In this document: positions 8,771-16,898 of the stretch, piece after piece | Numbering within the stretch: position 1 is the stretch's first letter | Layout of the letters: the number at the start of each line of letters is the position of its first letter | NCBI GenBank assembly: GCA_016717285.1 | Contig: JADKFU010000005.1 | Span: 604,501-668,500, forward strand | Source of the DNA: Chitinophagaceae bacterium | GTDB taxonomy: Bacteria; Bacteroidota; Bacteroidia; Chitinophagales; UBA10324 | Direction: 5' to 3' | Length of the DNA: 64,000 nt | The notes under the pieces: generated by a model | The model's input: only the letters and a program-made list of their open reading frames with translations | What the model was told of the DNA's origin: nothing | The model's database searches: none | Position numbers and translations under genes: made by a program

Positions 8771-10168
8771 ACTATTTTCCTCACCCACGGCTATTTCATC
8801 GCAGAAGATCCCAAAGAGCAGGAGATCATGAGACCTTATGTACCGTTGGGGATCCTTTGTATTTCTGCATTCCTGGAAGAGCATGGTTTCGACAATTTTA
8901 TTTTTGATTCCACTTTTTCAACTTTCGAAAAATTAAAGGAACAACTCCTTTCTCAGCAACCCGATGTAATCGGCATCTACACCAACCTGATGACGAAACT
9001 GAATGTGTTGCGTATCATTCGTTTTATAAAGGAGCACGAAAATTTACAGCATTCAAAAATAATTCTCGGCGGTCCGGAAGTGCGTAACCATGTCTCTGAT
9101 TTTTTGAAGGCAGGTGCAACCGTTTTAGTTTTGGGTGAAGGCGAACAAACCATGCTCGAGCTCACTCAGTTTTATAAGGGCAACCTCGGAAAGAAATTGG
9201 AAGAAATTCAGGGTATTGCATTTTTAACTGAAAACGGCGACGTCATAAAATCGATACCACGCACTAACATTCGTAATATGGAAGAACTGCCATTTCCGAA
9301 TCGTTCAAAGGTTAACCTTCAGTTATATTTCGATGCGTGGAAAAACAAACATGGTGAAAGCGCCATTTCTGTCAGCACCATGCGTGGTTGTCCTTACACT
9401 TGTAAATGGTGCAGTCGTGCTGTGTATGGTCAAACTTATCGGAGAAGAACTGCCAAACAGGTTGTAGAAGAACTTGCACTTATTCAGAGAAATTATTCAG
9501 TCGATACTATTTGGTTTGTGGATGATGTGTTTAGTATCAGTCATAAATGGCTGCGTGAATTTGCACAGGAACTGAAGCAGCAGCAATTGAAGATCCGTTA
9601 TGAGTGCATTTCCCGCAGCGATCGTATGAATGAAGAAGTGATCCGGTTGCTGAAGGAATCCGGTTGCTTCCGTGTTTGGATTGGTGCGGAAAGTGGTTCA
9701 CAAAAAGTGATTGATGCTATGGACAGAAGGGTAGAAGTGAACCAGGTGCGCGAGATGATTCAACTTTCAAAACAGTATGGGATTCAGGCCGGCACTTTTA
9801 TCATGGTGGGTTATCCGGGTGAAACCGATGAAGATGTGCAACTCACACTCGAACATTTAAAAACATCTGATCCTGATCAATACACGATCACTGTTGCTTA
9901 TCCGATTAAAGGAACTCCATTGTATGAAGAAGTTGAATCACAGTTTATTGAACAGCTTCCATGGGAATCTTCCACTGATCGCCAGATTGACTTTAAGCGT
10001 ACCTATTCACGGAAGTATTATGATTATGCAGTGCGGTGGATTTACAATGAGATGTCGTTGCAACGGTTAAGGCAAAATGCAAATTTTAATTTTTCCCGGG
10101 TTGCGCTGTACAAATTAAAATCCCTGGCTTCGAGAAGTTTGATGAAGTGGGAGATGAGGAAAAGTTAA
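8768..10168 (+). CDS. B12-binding-domain radical SAM protein
   Basis: The 466-residue protein has an N-terminal cobalamin-binding-like Rossmann region (about 1-140, with ILGGPE at 99-104 and LGEGE at 122-126) and a radical SAM barrel with the [4Fe-4S] cysteines Cys208, Cys212 and Cys215 in the motif RGCPYTCKWCSR. Later motifs WFVDDVFS, VWIGAESGS and MVGYPGETDED are typical of this superfamily, which does radical methylations and ring closures. The classical DxHxxG B12 motif is absent, as in many members. The start is TTG, inside a 7-bp repeat. Substrate is unknown; pairing with the upstream methyltransferase suggests a small biosynthetic unit. Confidence 0.9.
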   Translation: MTIFLTHGYFIAEDPKEQEIMRPYVPLGILCISAFLEEHGFDNFIFDSTFSTFEKLKEQLLSQQPDVIGIYTNLMTKLNVLRIIRFIKEHENLQHSKIILGGPEVRNHVSDFLKAGATVLVLGEGEQTMLELTQFYKGNLGKKLEEIQGIAFLTENGDVIKSIPRTNIRNMEELPFPNRSKVNLQLYFDAWKNKHGESAISVSTMRGCPYTCKWCSRAVYGQTYRRRTAKQVVEELALIQRNYSVDTIWFVDDVFSISHKWLREFAQELKQQQLKIRYECISRSDRMNEEVIRLLKESGCFRVWIGAESGSQKVIDAMDRRVEVNQVREMIQLSKQYGIQAGTFIMVGYPGETDEDVQLTLEHLKTSDPDQYTITVAYPIKGTPLYEEVESQFIEQLPWESSTDRQIDFKRTYSRKYYDYAVRWIYNEMSLQRLRQNANFNFSRVALYKLKSLASRSLMKWEMRKS

Positions 10169-10296
10169 TTGATTGGTCAGAAAAAATAACTGATTTGAGT
10201 TGCGAATTCACATTTAGTAATAATAAAATTGGGCAAAGGATCTACCTGATAATTTTAAATCCGAGATTCAAATCAATCATTGCAATTCAAAGGAAT

Positions 10297-10331
10297 AAAA
10301 AAGGAGCCCAACTGAATTAGCAGGACTCCTT
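10297..10331 (-). terminator. Rho-independent terminator of the ice-binding-like gene
   Basis: On the minus strand a stem AAGGAGTCC pairs with GGGCTCCTT (one G-T wobble) around a 13-base loop and is followed by a T run. It lies about 20 bp after the stop codon of the gene ending at 10352. Confidence 0.65.
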
Positions 10332-10351
10332 CACGATTTTGAAACTGTTAA

Positions 10352-11137
10352 TTATTGTGGTTTTACAACAGTATTCATTTGAAGTGTTACTGCTGTTTGT
10401 GCCAGCATTCTTCCGTTGATGGATGCGCCAGTCTTTAGATGAATACCCGTTTGCCCAAGTATATTTCCTTCAAAATGACTGGTAGTTCCTAAAGTAACAC
10501 TACCGGCAACCTGCCAGAAAATATGCTTCGCCTGTGCTCCGCTTGCCAAAGTAATTTGGACGGCAGAACTCATGTTGAGCGTACCATCAACCTGGAAAAT
10601 CCAGACATCATTCGGATTGCCTTTGATAGTGACATCGCTTGGGATAGTAACTCCGCTTGTCCATTTGTAAAGTCCGGGCTTTAGTGTTTTACCTCCGATA
10701 TTTCCGGCACCCAAATTCAGGAAATCAGGATTGGAACGGCCTGCTGCATCTGTATAAGCAGTTTGCATATCACCTATAGCATTGGTTAACTTGATTGCGT
10801 TGATCACCCTGCATGGAAGCGGACCGGCTGCATCTACGGTATAAATGGTACCAGTTACTTCTGTACAGGCCAGATGAAGTGCTGCTCCGGTAATCGGACT
10901 TGTTCCCACATCTCCGGTAACAGCAGAAGGAAAGACATCAGTAATTCCTGTTTTTGACAGTATCACAAATTTGCCTGCAGCGCCAAGGTCAACTTTTGCT
11001 GGCCCAAGTAGTTCAGGCGCAATCTTTTCAAGTGGAGAAATTCCGGAAGAAACATCCGGATCCGCTTCTTTATTGCAGCTTCCCATTACAAAAACAAATA
11101 GCATCGCTGCGATGGGGAATAGTTTTTCAGGTTTCAT
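10352..11137 (-). CDS. Ice-binding-like (DUF3494) lipoprotein
   Basis: The 261-residue protein begins with a lipoprotein signal whose lipobox ends MGSC (Cys21), so it should be anchored to a membrane, probably the outer one. The rest matches the DUF3494 ice-binding-protein fold: the opening ILSKTGITDVFPSAVTGDVG, the AYTDAAGR segment, and a C-terminal beta-helix with repeated short turns (DVTIKGNPNDVWIFQ, AKHIFWQVAGSVTLG, INGRMLAQTAVTLQ). Relatives bind ice or act as adhesins; this one's activity is not shown by sequence. It stands alone, with its own promoter-like element and terminator. Confidence 0.88.
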   Translation of the reverse strand: MKPEKLFPIAAMLFVFVMGSCNKEADPDVSSGISPLEKIAPELLGPAKVDLGAAGKFVILSKTGITDVFPSAVTGDVGTSPITGAALHLACTEVTGTIYTVDAAGPLPCRVINAIKLTNAIGDMQTAYTDAAGRSNPDFLNLGAGNIGGKTLKPGLYKWTSGVTIPSDVTIKGNPNDVWIFQVDGTLNMSSAVQITLASGAQAKHIFWQVAGSVTLGTTSHFEGNILGQTGIHLKTGASINGRMLAQTAVTLQMNTVVKPQ

Positions 11138-11156
11138 GAATTTTTATTTTTTGATT

Positions 11157-11174
11157 GTTGACTTCATTGTCAAC
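11157..11174. promoter_or_regulatory. Inverted repeat upstream of the ice-binding-like gene
   Basis: A perfect 6-bp palindrome, GTTGAC-N6-GTCAAC, lies 20 bp upstream of the ATG and just downstream of the candidate -7 element. It could be a repressor operator or a 5'-leader hairpin; the regulator is unknown. Confidence 0.45.
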
Positions 11175-11177
11175 CTG

Positions 11178-11185
11178 CAAACCTA
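11178..11185 (-). promoter_or_regulatory. Candidate -7 element for the ice-binding-like gene
   Basis: The minus strand reads TAGGTTTG, an exact match to TAnnTTTG, 41 bp upstream of the ATG. No clear -33 element is visible. Confidence 0.4.
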
Positions 11186-11370
11186 AGCACCTTCACAGCG
11201 GATGGTGTTGCATAATTTTATGAAAATGTTACATCATTCATGCTTTTGATGCATTTTATAGAAGACAGGCAAACGACTCACATTTTAAGGTGCTGAGCAT
11301 TTTCATTTCTGAAAATAAATGTGATCGATATTGAAACATTTACAGAGATGCTGAAAAAGCAGTAGTAAAT

Positions 11371-13857
11371 CTAATACGGATCCACATCCACCACTACATG
11401 TACCGAACGATATTTATTCCCTTCCGCCAATCGGTCTAATTCTTCCCTTATTCTTTTTTTAGTGTGTTGAATCAATGTACCGGACCGTTCCAGCTTGATA
11501 AGCACCTGAACTAAATATTGATTTTTAATACGTGCAATCGACGGTTCTGCAGGTCCTAATAATTTCTTCTGCAATTCTTTTTGCAAAGCGTTTGCAACAA
11601 GGTGACTCGCTTCCCACACCGTTTTTTTATCCTTGTGTTTGAAAATAAGTTGAATCAATCTTGTAAAAGGCGGATATTGAAATTTTTGACGGTGCCTGAT
11701 TTCTTCCGCATAAAATCCACGGTAATCATGATTGATGATAAAGGGCAACAATGCATTGTTCATGTTGCTGGTTTGAATAATCACGCGGCCACGTTTGTTC
11801 TTTCTTCCTGAGCGGCCGCTCACCTGCGACATCACCTGGAAGCCACGTTCAGCAGACCGGAAATCGGAATAGTTAATCAACTGATCGGCATTCAATATTC
11901 CAACCAATGAAACATTTTCAAAATCCAAACCCTTGGTCACCATCTGTGTTCCTACGAGCACCTGTGTTTTGTTGCGCTCAAAAGCACCGATTATTTTTTG
12001 ATAACCATTCTTGCTTTTCACTGCATCATAATCCAGCCGTGCGATAACAACGCCCGGAAGAAAAACTTTCAGGTCATCTTCAATCTTCTCCGTTCCGAAT
12101 CCTGTAATTTTTAGTTGACTGCTGCCACAGGCCGGACATTGTGAGAACGAACTTTTTCTATGTCCGCAATAATGACATTTCAATTCATGTTGAAATTTGT
12201 GATAGGTGAGGTGTACATCACAATTCGGACACATCGCTGTCCAACCGCATGTTTCACATTCCATGTAAGGCGCATAGCCACGCCGGTTTTGAAAAAGTAT
12301 GGCCTGTTCTTTTTTGTCAACGGTTACTTTCAATTCATCCAACAACATTGCAGTGAAATGTGCATGCAATTGTTTTTTCTTCTTCGCATCTTTCACATCG
12401 GTTAGTACTATCTCCGGCATTTCAAGTCCTGCATATCGTTCGTTTAGTTCAACACGACCAAACTTGCCTGCTGTGGCATTGTGATAACTCTCCAGTGATG
12501 GTGTGGCACTTCCCAACAAAGTTTTTGCACCGTGTAAACTTGCAAGATAAATGGCTGCATCACGCCCGTTGTAACGGGGAGCGGGATCATTTTGTTTGTA
12601 AGAAGAATCATGCTCTTCATCCACAATCACCAGTCCGAGGTTTTCAAATGGAAGAAACAATGCTGAGCGTGCGCCAAGAATAATCTGGTATTCACCATGT
12701 AATAGCTTATTCCAGATTTCCACACGTTCCTGCGGATTGAAACGTGAGTGATAGATACCTATTTTTTTACCGAACTGTTTGCGCAACCTTTCAATGATCT
12801 GTGTTGTCAATGCAATTTCCGGTAGCAGATACAACACTTGTTTTTCTGATGCAAGTGCTGCCTCCATCAACTTTATGTACACATTTGTTTTTCCGCTGCC
12901 CGTTACGCCATACAGCAGCGTTACATTCTTTTCAGCAAATTGTTTCGCGCAATTTTTTAACGCTTCTTCCTGTGGTAATGTCAGATCAAATGTGATGTTC
13001 TCAGATTCCACTTCGTTGATTCGCCCTGTTTCTTTCTGCTGTTGCAGGAAAATATTTTTTTTCAGCAATGCATTCAATGCGGCATTGTCGGCTTTTGATT
13101 TTTCCAGCAGATCACTTTTCAGAATTTCTTTATAGCGTGTACCGTGGAGATTGCTGAGGTGTGTATAAGCCATCAGCAATGCCAGTTGCTTAGGTGCTTT
13201 TCTTTCGAGTTCATCAAAGATCGGTCGCAATTGATCATCCTTTTCATATACAGGATTAATGCGGATGAAGGTTTCCATCTTTGGCTTGAAACGTTCGAGC
13301 AATTGTTCCTTCACCAACACTACATTTTTTTTCAGCAACGCTTGAACGATCGGATATACTGTTTTCTGCCGTAGAATTTTCCCGATCTCGTCAATGGTTA
13401 ACTCTTTTTGTAAATGCAGCGCTTCAGCAATCAGGTATTCTTTATCGGAAAGATTTGAAAAGTTGTCATCGAAAGCAGGATGCATTACAATGCTGGTTTC
13501 ACTCTCCAGCTTAAATCCGCTGGGCAACGCGGCATTCATTACATCTCCTTCAGCACACAAATAATAACCGGCCATCCACTCCCAAAACTTCAATTGCGTT
13601 TCCGTAACTATTGAAGATTCATCCAATACAGAGATGATGGGTTTGATTCTGTATTCCTTTGGAGTTTGGTGGTGAATGCGTTTAATGATTCCCGCATAAA
13701 TCTTTCGCTGACCGAATTGAATTTCGACACGTTTTCCAATGGTGGCGTTAGCTTCAAGTTCTTTTGGAATACCGTACGTGTAGTTTATCTGTAGTGATAA
13801 TGGAAGTATTACCTCAGCAAATGTTGAAAATTCATGCGATAATGTATCTGGAAACAT
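11371..13857 (-). CDS. priA: Primosomal protein N' (replication restart helicase)
   Basis: PriA recognises stalled forks and reloads the replisome. The 828-residue protein has the N-terminal DNA-binding region, Walker A GVTGSGKT (317-324), the DEEH box (413-416), a zinc-binding region with paired CxxC motifs (CETC, CPNC, CHYC, CPAC, about 520-570), and the late helicase motifs GTQMVTKGLDF and SGRSGRKNKRGRV. Length is normal for the family. The upstream unknown gene ends 9 bp before its start on the same strand, so they may be co-transcribed. Confidence 0.97.
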   Translation of the reverse strand: MFPDTLSHEFSTFAEVILPLSLQINYTYGIPKELEANATIGKRVEIQFGQRKIYAGIIKRIHHQTPKEYRIKPIISVLDESSIVTETQLKFWEWMAGYYLCAEGDVMNAALPSGFKLESETSIVMHPAFDDNFSNLSDKEYLIAEALHLQKELTIDEIGKILRQKTVYPIVQALLKKNVVLVKEQLLERFKPKMETFIRINPVYEKDDQLRPIFDELERKAPKQLALLMAYTHLSNLHGTRYKEILKSDLLEKSKADNAALNALLKKNIFLQQQKETGRINEVESENITFDLTLPQEEALKNCAKQFAEKNVTLLYGVTGSGKTNVYIKLMEAALASEKQVLYLLPEIALTTQIIERLRKQFGKKIGIYHSRFNPQERVEIWNKLLHGEYQIILGARSALFLPFENLGLVIVDEEHDSSYKQNDPAPRYNGRDAAIYLASLHGAKTLLGSATPSLESYHNATAGKFGRVELNERYAGLEMPEIVLTDVKDAKKKKQLHAHFTAMLLDELKVTVDKKEQAILFQNRRGYAPYMECETCGWTAMCPNCDVHLTYHKFQHELKCHYCGHRKSSFSQCPACGSSQLKITGFGTEKIEDDLKVFLPGVVIARLDYDAVKSKNGYQKIIGAFERNKTQVLVGTQMVTKGLDFENVSLVGILNADQLINYSDFRSAERGFQVMSQVSGRSGRKNKRGRVIIQTSNMNNALLPFIINHDYRGFYAEEIRHRQKFQYPPFTRLIQLIFKHKDKKTVWEASHLVANALQKELQKKLLGPAEPSIARIKNQYLVQVLIKLERSGTLIQHTKKRIREELDRLAEGNKYRSVHVVVDVDPY

Positions 13858-13865
13858 CTATTAAT

Positions 13866-14528
13866 TTAACTGATACTCAGAATTTCATCGTAATTGATAT
13901 AAGCAATATAGTTTTGTTCCGACAGAAAAGCATCATCTTTCGATTTGTTTGAATCAGCGATAATTATTTCTTCCGAAGATGCACTCGTATTGAAAAGCTC
14001 CCTGAGACCTTTGCCAGTCCAATATTTAATTTGATAAGTATGATCCATTGAAATTATCCCAGCATTTATTTCAATTCCATCATTTCTGGTAATAGTTACT
14101 GCTCTACCAGCTTTAAGTAACTGAAGCCTTTTGGAATTAATGAGTATCGCATAATTGATTTTTTCACCAGCAACAACAACATCAGTTATTTCAATAAATT
14201 CTTTGTTAAGAGGAAACATTGATCTGATGTTTCTAACTAACGGACTCTGGCTATTGATAATGTTAATTCTTGCTATGGAGAGATATTCTTCCTCACTCAG
14301 GTTTTCACGAAAGATTTCAAGTAATTCCCGGATAATAATTAGTTGAGAATAGTGGTCAAATCTTCTGTCACTTAATAACCATGAATATTGAGGGTTTTCA
14401 AAACCGGATTCAGAGGGAGTTAATAGGATAAAATCACATGATCTTCCCGCTAATTCAAAGTCGAGTTGCCTGAGAAAATACTTTTCAATTTGTCGCAAAG
14501 TATTTTCGATTGTTAGTTCACCTACCAT
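13866..14528 (-). CDS. Unknown 220-aa protein coupled to a broken HEPN gene
   Basis: I do not recognise this family. The 220-residue protein is soluble, without signal peptide or membrane span. It has an N-terminal helical part (IENTLRQIEKYFLRQ), a core with the SWLLSDRRFDHYSQ and RINIINSQSPLVRNI segments, and a beta-rich C terminus. Its ATG overlaps the stop of the HEPN frame by 7 bp (14522-14528), which implies translational coupling and a joint function. HEPN proteins are often paired with a second gene in toxin-antitoxin or defence modules; that role here is inference. It ends 9 bp before priA. Confidence 0.75.
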   Translation of the reverse strand: MVGELTIENTLRQIEKYFLRQLDFELAGRSCDFILLTPSESGFENPQYSWLLSDRRFDHYSQLIIIRELLEIFRENLSEEEYLSIARINIINSQSPLVRNIRSMFPLNKEFIEITDVVVAGEKINYAILINSKRLQLLKAGRAVTITRNDGIEINAGIISMDHTYQIKYWTGKGLRELFNTSASSEEIIIADSNKSKDDAFLSEQNYIAYINYDEILSIS

Positions 14529-14930
14529 AGTTTTGTTATCCAGTTTAAAATTCCGTTCTCGTTGTCTTCAATCGCACTTAAAATTTCTTCCATCTCCGCT
14601 TTAGAAGAAGAACCAATTTTATTGTATCGGTCAGATTCCTTCCAACCAGCTATTAACGACCAGTTCGCCGCGAATTGAGGATTTTTAGAAATCTCTTGAT
14701 TTAAGAATTTCTGCAATCCCCCCAATTTTATAAGTCTGTCAAAGTTATGCGTTAAAAATGATTTTGAGATTTCTCCCGTTTCAGTTCTGTCAATTTTTGC
14801 AACCTTGATTTACGCAGCTTAAACATCCGCTTAGATAGCGGGCTCCTGTAAAATGTCCATTTGCGGAAAGTAATTTGGTCTCTTGCAATCTTTCCATTGC
14901 AAGCTCATGAAAATGGGTTCTATCAGGCAT
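14522..14930 (-). pseudogene. HEPN-domain protein gene, frameshifted
   Basis: Two minus-strand frames together spell a HEPN-type protein. The first (14790-14930) starts with ATG and gives MPDRTHFHELAMERLQETK, then FTGARYLSG, the usual start of this family; it then hits a stop. The second frame is open from about 14809 to 14522 and gives KSFLTHNFDRLIKLGGL, NWSLIAGWKESDRY and GILNWITKLW, the usual middle and end. The break lies near 14810. The helix expected between them (family pattern like GYAVECALKACI) looks too short, so a small deletion rather than one miscalled base is likely. HEPN domains are nucleases or RNA-binding scaffolds in defence and toxin-antitoxin pairs. Confidence 0.7.
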
Positions 14931-14980
14931 ATAAATAAACTGAATGAAAAAATATGAATGCTAAATAAAGTATTTTATCC

Positions 14981-16141
14981 TTAATCTACCATAGGTGCCC
15001 GAAAAAATGGTTTCGAAGGATCAAATATTTTCCTGTAAGTACGATAACGTTTAGAAACAGTGGTCCCTAAATTTTCCACCATACGGATCATCTTGGGATT
15101 GAAATCGCCAATCCAGTTCATTTCCAAAGTTTTGTACTTTTTTAAAGGTTGTACTACATTCCCGGTTGCTACAATCAATGCACCATCTATTCCTTTGCCT
15201 TGAAAATCGGGCACTACACCAAATAAAATTCCCGACATTTTATCAATCACACCACGCCAGCGATACCACGCAAACTTTAACTTGCCATACCAATCAAGGC
15301 GACCGTTCAGATAGCGAATCACCTGGTTGATTTCCGGTAGCATCACAAAAAACGCAATCGGACGATCCTTGAAATAGCCAAACCAGATCAGTCTCTCATC
15401 CATAATGGGAAGCATCTTTTTCATCGCTGTCATCATCTGTTCTAAAGTCACAGGGTTAAAAAATCCCATTTTGCTCCAGGCTTCATTGTAAACCTGCGTG
15501 AGATCGGCAGCATACTTATTAAGTTGCTTCTTATCTACATGTTCAAACCGGAAGGCACTGCTTCTGAAGATGCGTTCCGCTTTTGCTCTGAATAGTTCTG
15601 GCACTTCATCCTGAATATTGTACCTGAAAACCAGTTGGTTAAAGTAAGTCTGAAAACCATACGACTCAAAGAGTTGAATGTAGTAGGGCGGATTGTAATT
15701 CATCTGGTAACTGGGCGGCTCAAATCCTTCAAACAGCAAACCCCACCACGATGAACGGTCACCAAAATTAATCGGCCCATCCATCGCTTCCATTCCTTTT
15801 AATAATAACCATTCTTTAGAAGCATCAAATAAAATATTCGCTGCCTTTTGATCATTGATGCATTCAAAAAAACCTATACCGCCCGTCACATATTCTGATG
15901 TACGTGCTGTTTTTTCATTTACAAAAGCGGCAATTCTTCCAATCAGCTTCCCATCTTCATTTTCCAAAATCCACCGTATGGCGGCACCTGTTTTCAGAAG
16001 TTTATTCTTATCAGGATCAAAAACTGCTTTGATATCATTGTCCAACGGGCGAACCCAGTTAGCATCATTTTTATAGATCGAAAGCGGCACTTCAAGAAAT
16101 CGCTTTTCTGTAACAGTATCTGCAACAACTATTAATTGCAT
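14981..16141 (-). CDS. GNAT-like acyltransferase family protein
   Basis: The 386-residue cytosolic protein resembles Bacteroidota proteins annotated as GNAT-family N-acetyltransferases. It contains two acyltransferase-like halves: the first with WILENEDGKLIGRIAAFVN (about 60-78) and GGIGFFEC, the second with FFVMLPEIN (about 263-271) and GVVPDFQGKGIDGALI (about 312-327), the last resembling the acetyl-CoA pyrophosphate loop. The substrate is unknown. It starts 6 bp after a diacylglycerol kinase gene, which hints at a lipid-linked substrate, but that is inference. Confidence 0.75.
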   Translation of the reverse strand: MQLIVVADTVTEKRFLEVPLSIYKNDANWVRPLDNDIKAVFDPDKNKLLKTGAAIRWILENEDGKLIGRIAAFVNEKTARTSEYVTGGIGFFECINDQKAANILFDASKEWLLLKGMEAMDGPINFGDRSSWWGLLFEGFEPPSYQMNYNPPYYIQLFESYGFQTYFNQLVFRYNIQDEVPELFRAKAERIFRSSAFRFEHVDKKQLNKYAADLTQVYNEAWSKMGFFNPVTLEQMMTAMKKMLPIMDERLIWFGYFKDRPIAFFVMLPEINQVIRYLNGRLDWYGKLKFAWYRWRGVIDKMSGILFGVVPDFQGKGIDGALIVATGNVVQPLKKYKTLEMNWIGDFNPKMIRMVENLGTTVSKRYRTYRKIFDPSKPFFRAPMVD

Positions 16142-16147
16142 CGTAAA

Positions 16148-16570
16148 TTATTTGTTGAAGTAAGGAACGAAAACTAAAATGCAAATGATCAAAGCGGCAG
16201 TGCCTGCTAAAAAGACGGCTCCGGCGGCAATATCTTTTACTTTCCCGGCCATTTCATGGTAGCCTGGTGAAACAAAATTAACCAGTTGCTCAATGGCTGT
16301 GTTGATACATTCAGTGATCAGCAATAAAGCTGCTGCCAACACTAAAAGAATCCAGTCTGTCCTGCTGATCTGCAGATACCAGCCAAACAAAGTGCCAGCA
16401 ACTACAACTGCAGTTTGAATCCTGATGCTGGTTTCTGTTCGGTATGGAATCAGCAAACCGGTAAATGCGGTCGTGAGTTTCTTGAAAATATTACTGCTCT
16501 TTAATTCTTTTTCCATCTTTTTGAGCAAAGAAAGTGGATTTAGTCGCGTGAAGTATAATTGATTCCACAT
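16148..16570 (-). CDS. Diacylglycerol kinase family protein
   Basis: A small integral-membrane kinase of the DgkA/undecaprenol kinase family that phosphorylates diacylglycerol or undecaprenol. The 140-residue product has three membrane helices and the family motif ECINTAIEQLVNF followed by KVKDIAAGAV. An internal ATG at 16516 would give a 122-residue protein closer to the usual length and may be the true start. It is the first gene of a minus-strand pair with the GNAT-like gene 6 bp downstream. Confidence 0.9.
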   Translation of the reverse strand: MWNQLYFTRLNPLSLLKKMEKELKSSNIFKKLTTAFTGLLIPYRTETSIRIQTAVVVAGTLFGWYLQISRTDWILLVLAAALLLITECINTAIEQLVNFVSPGYHEMAGKVKDIAAGAVFLAGTAALIICILVFVPYFNK

Positions 16571-16898
16571 TTTTCAGTTCAAAATACAGCGAAGCAATAT
16601 TTTTTCAATTGAAAATTTCTGATTGTTATCATGAAAGCAATTTTGTTCAGGTGTGAAATAGCAAAATGTAAATGAATACAAGTGTCACCATTCAAACATT
16701 TATGATTCCTATTTAATTTCAGCCTCTTTTTTGAGCAGTTATTCAATGATGATGTCAGCCTGAAATATGTTTGAGTTTTTAAACTGATTATTGGAGGTTA
16801 TGGAGACGTTCCTCTGCTGCATGGCTTTCTCTTTTGTCGAAGTTTCTATGTTGATCTGATCTTTTCTTGTATTTTCATCACCATCAAGAAATTCGCGC
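16571..16898. other. Divergent intergenic region
   Basis: These 328 bp separate divergent genes and should hold promoters for both. No exact TAnnTTTG element, terminator or repeat stands out. A minus-strand 63-codon ORF (16739-16930) runs into the start of the next gene and has a low-complexity, charged, non-family sequence, so it is not annotated. Confidence 0.4.
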
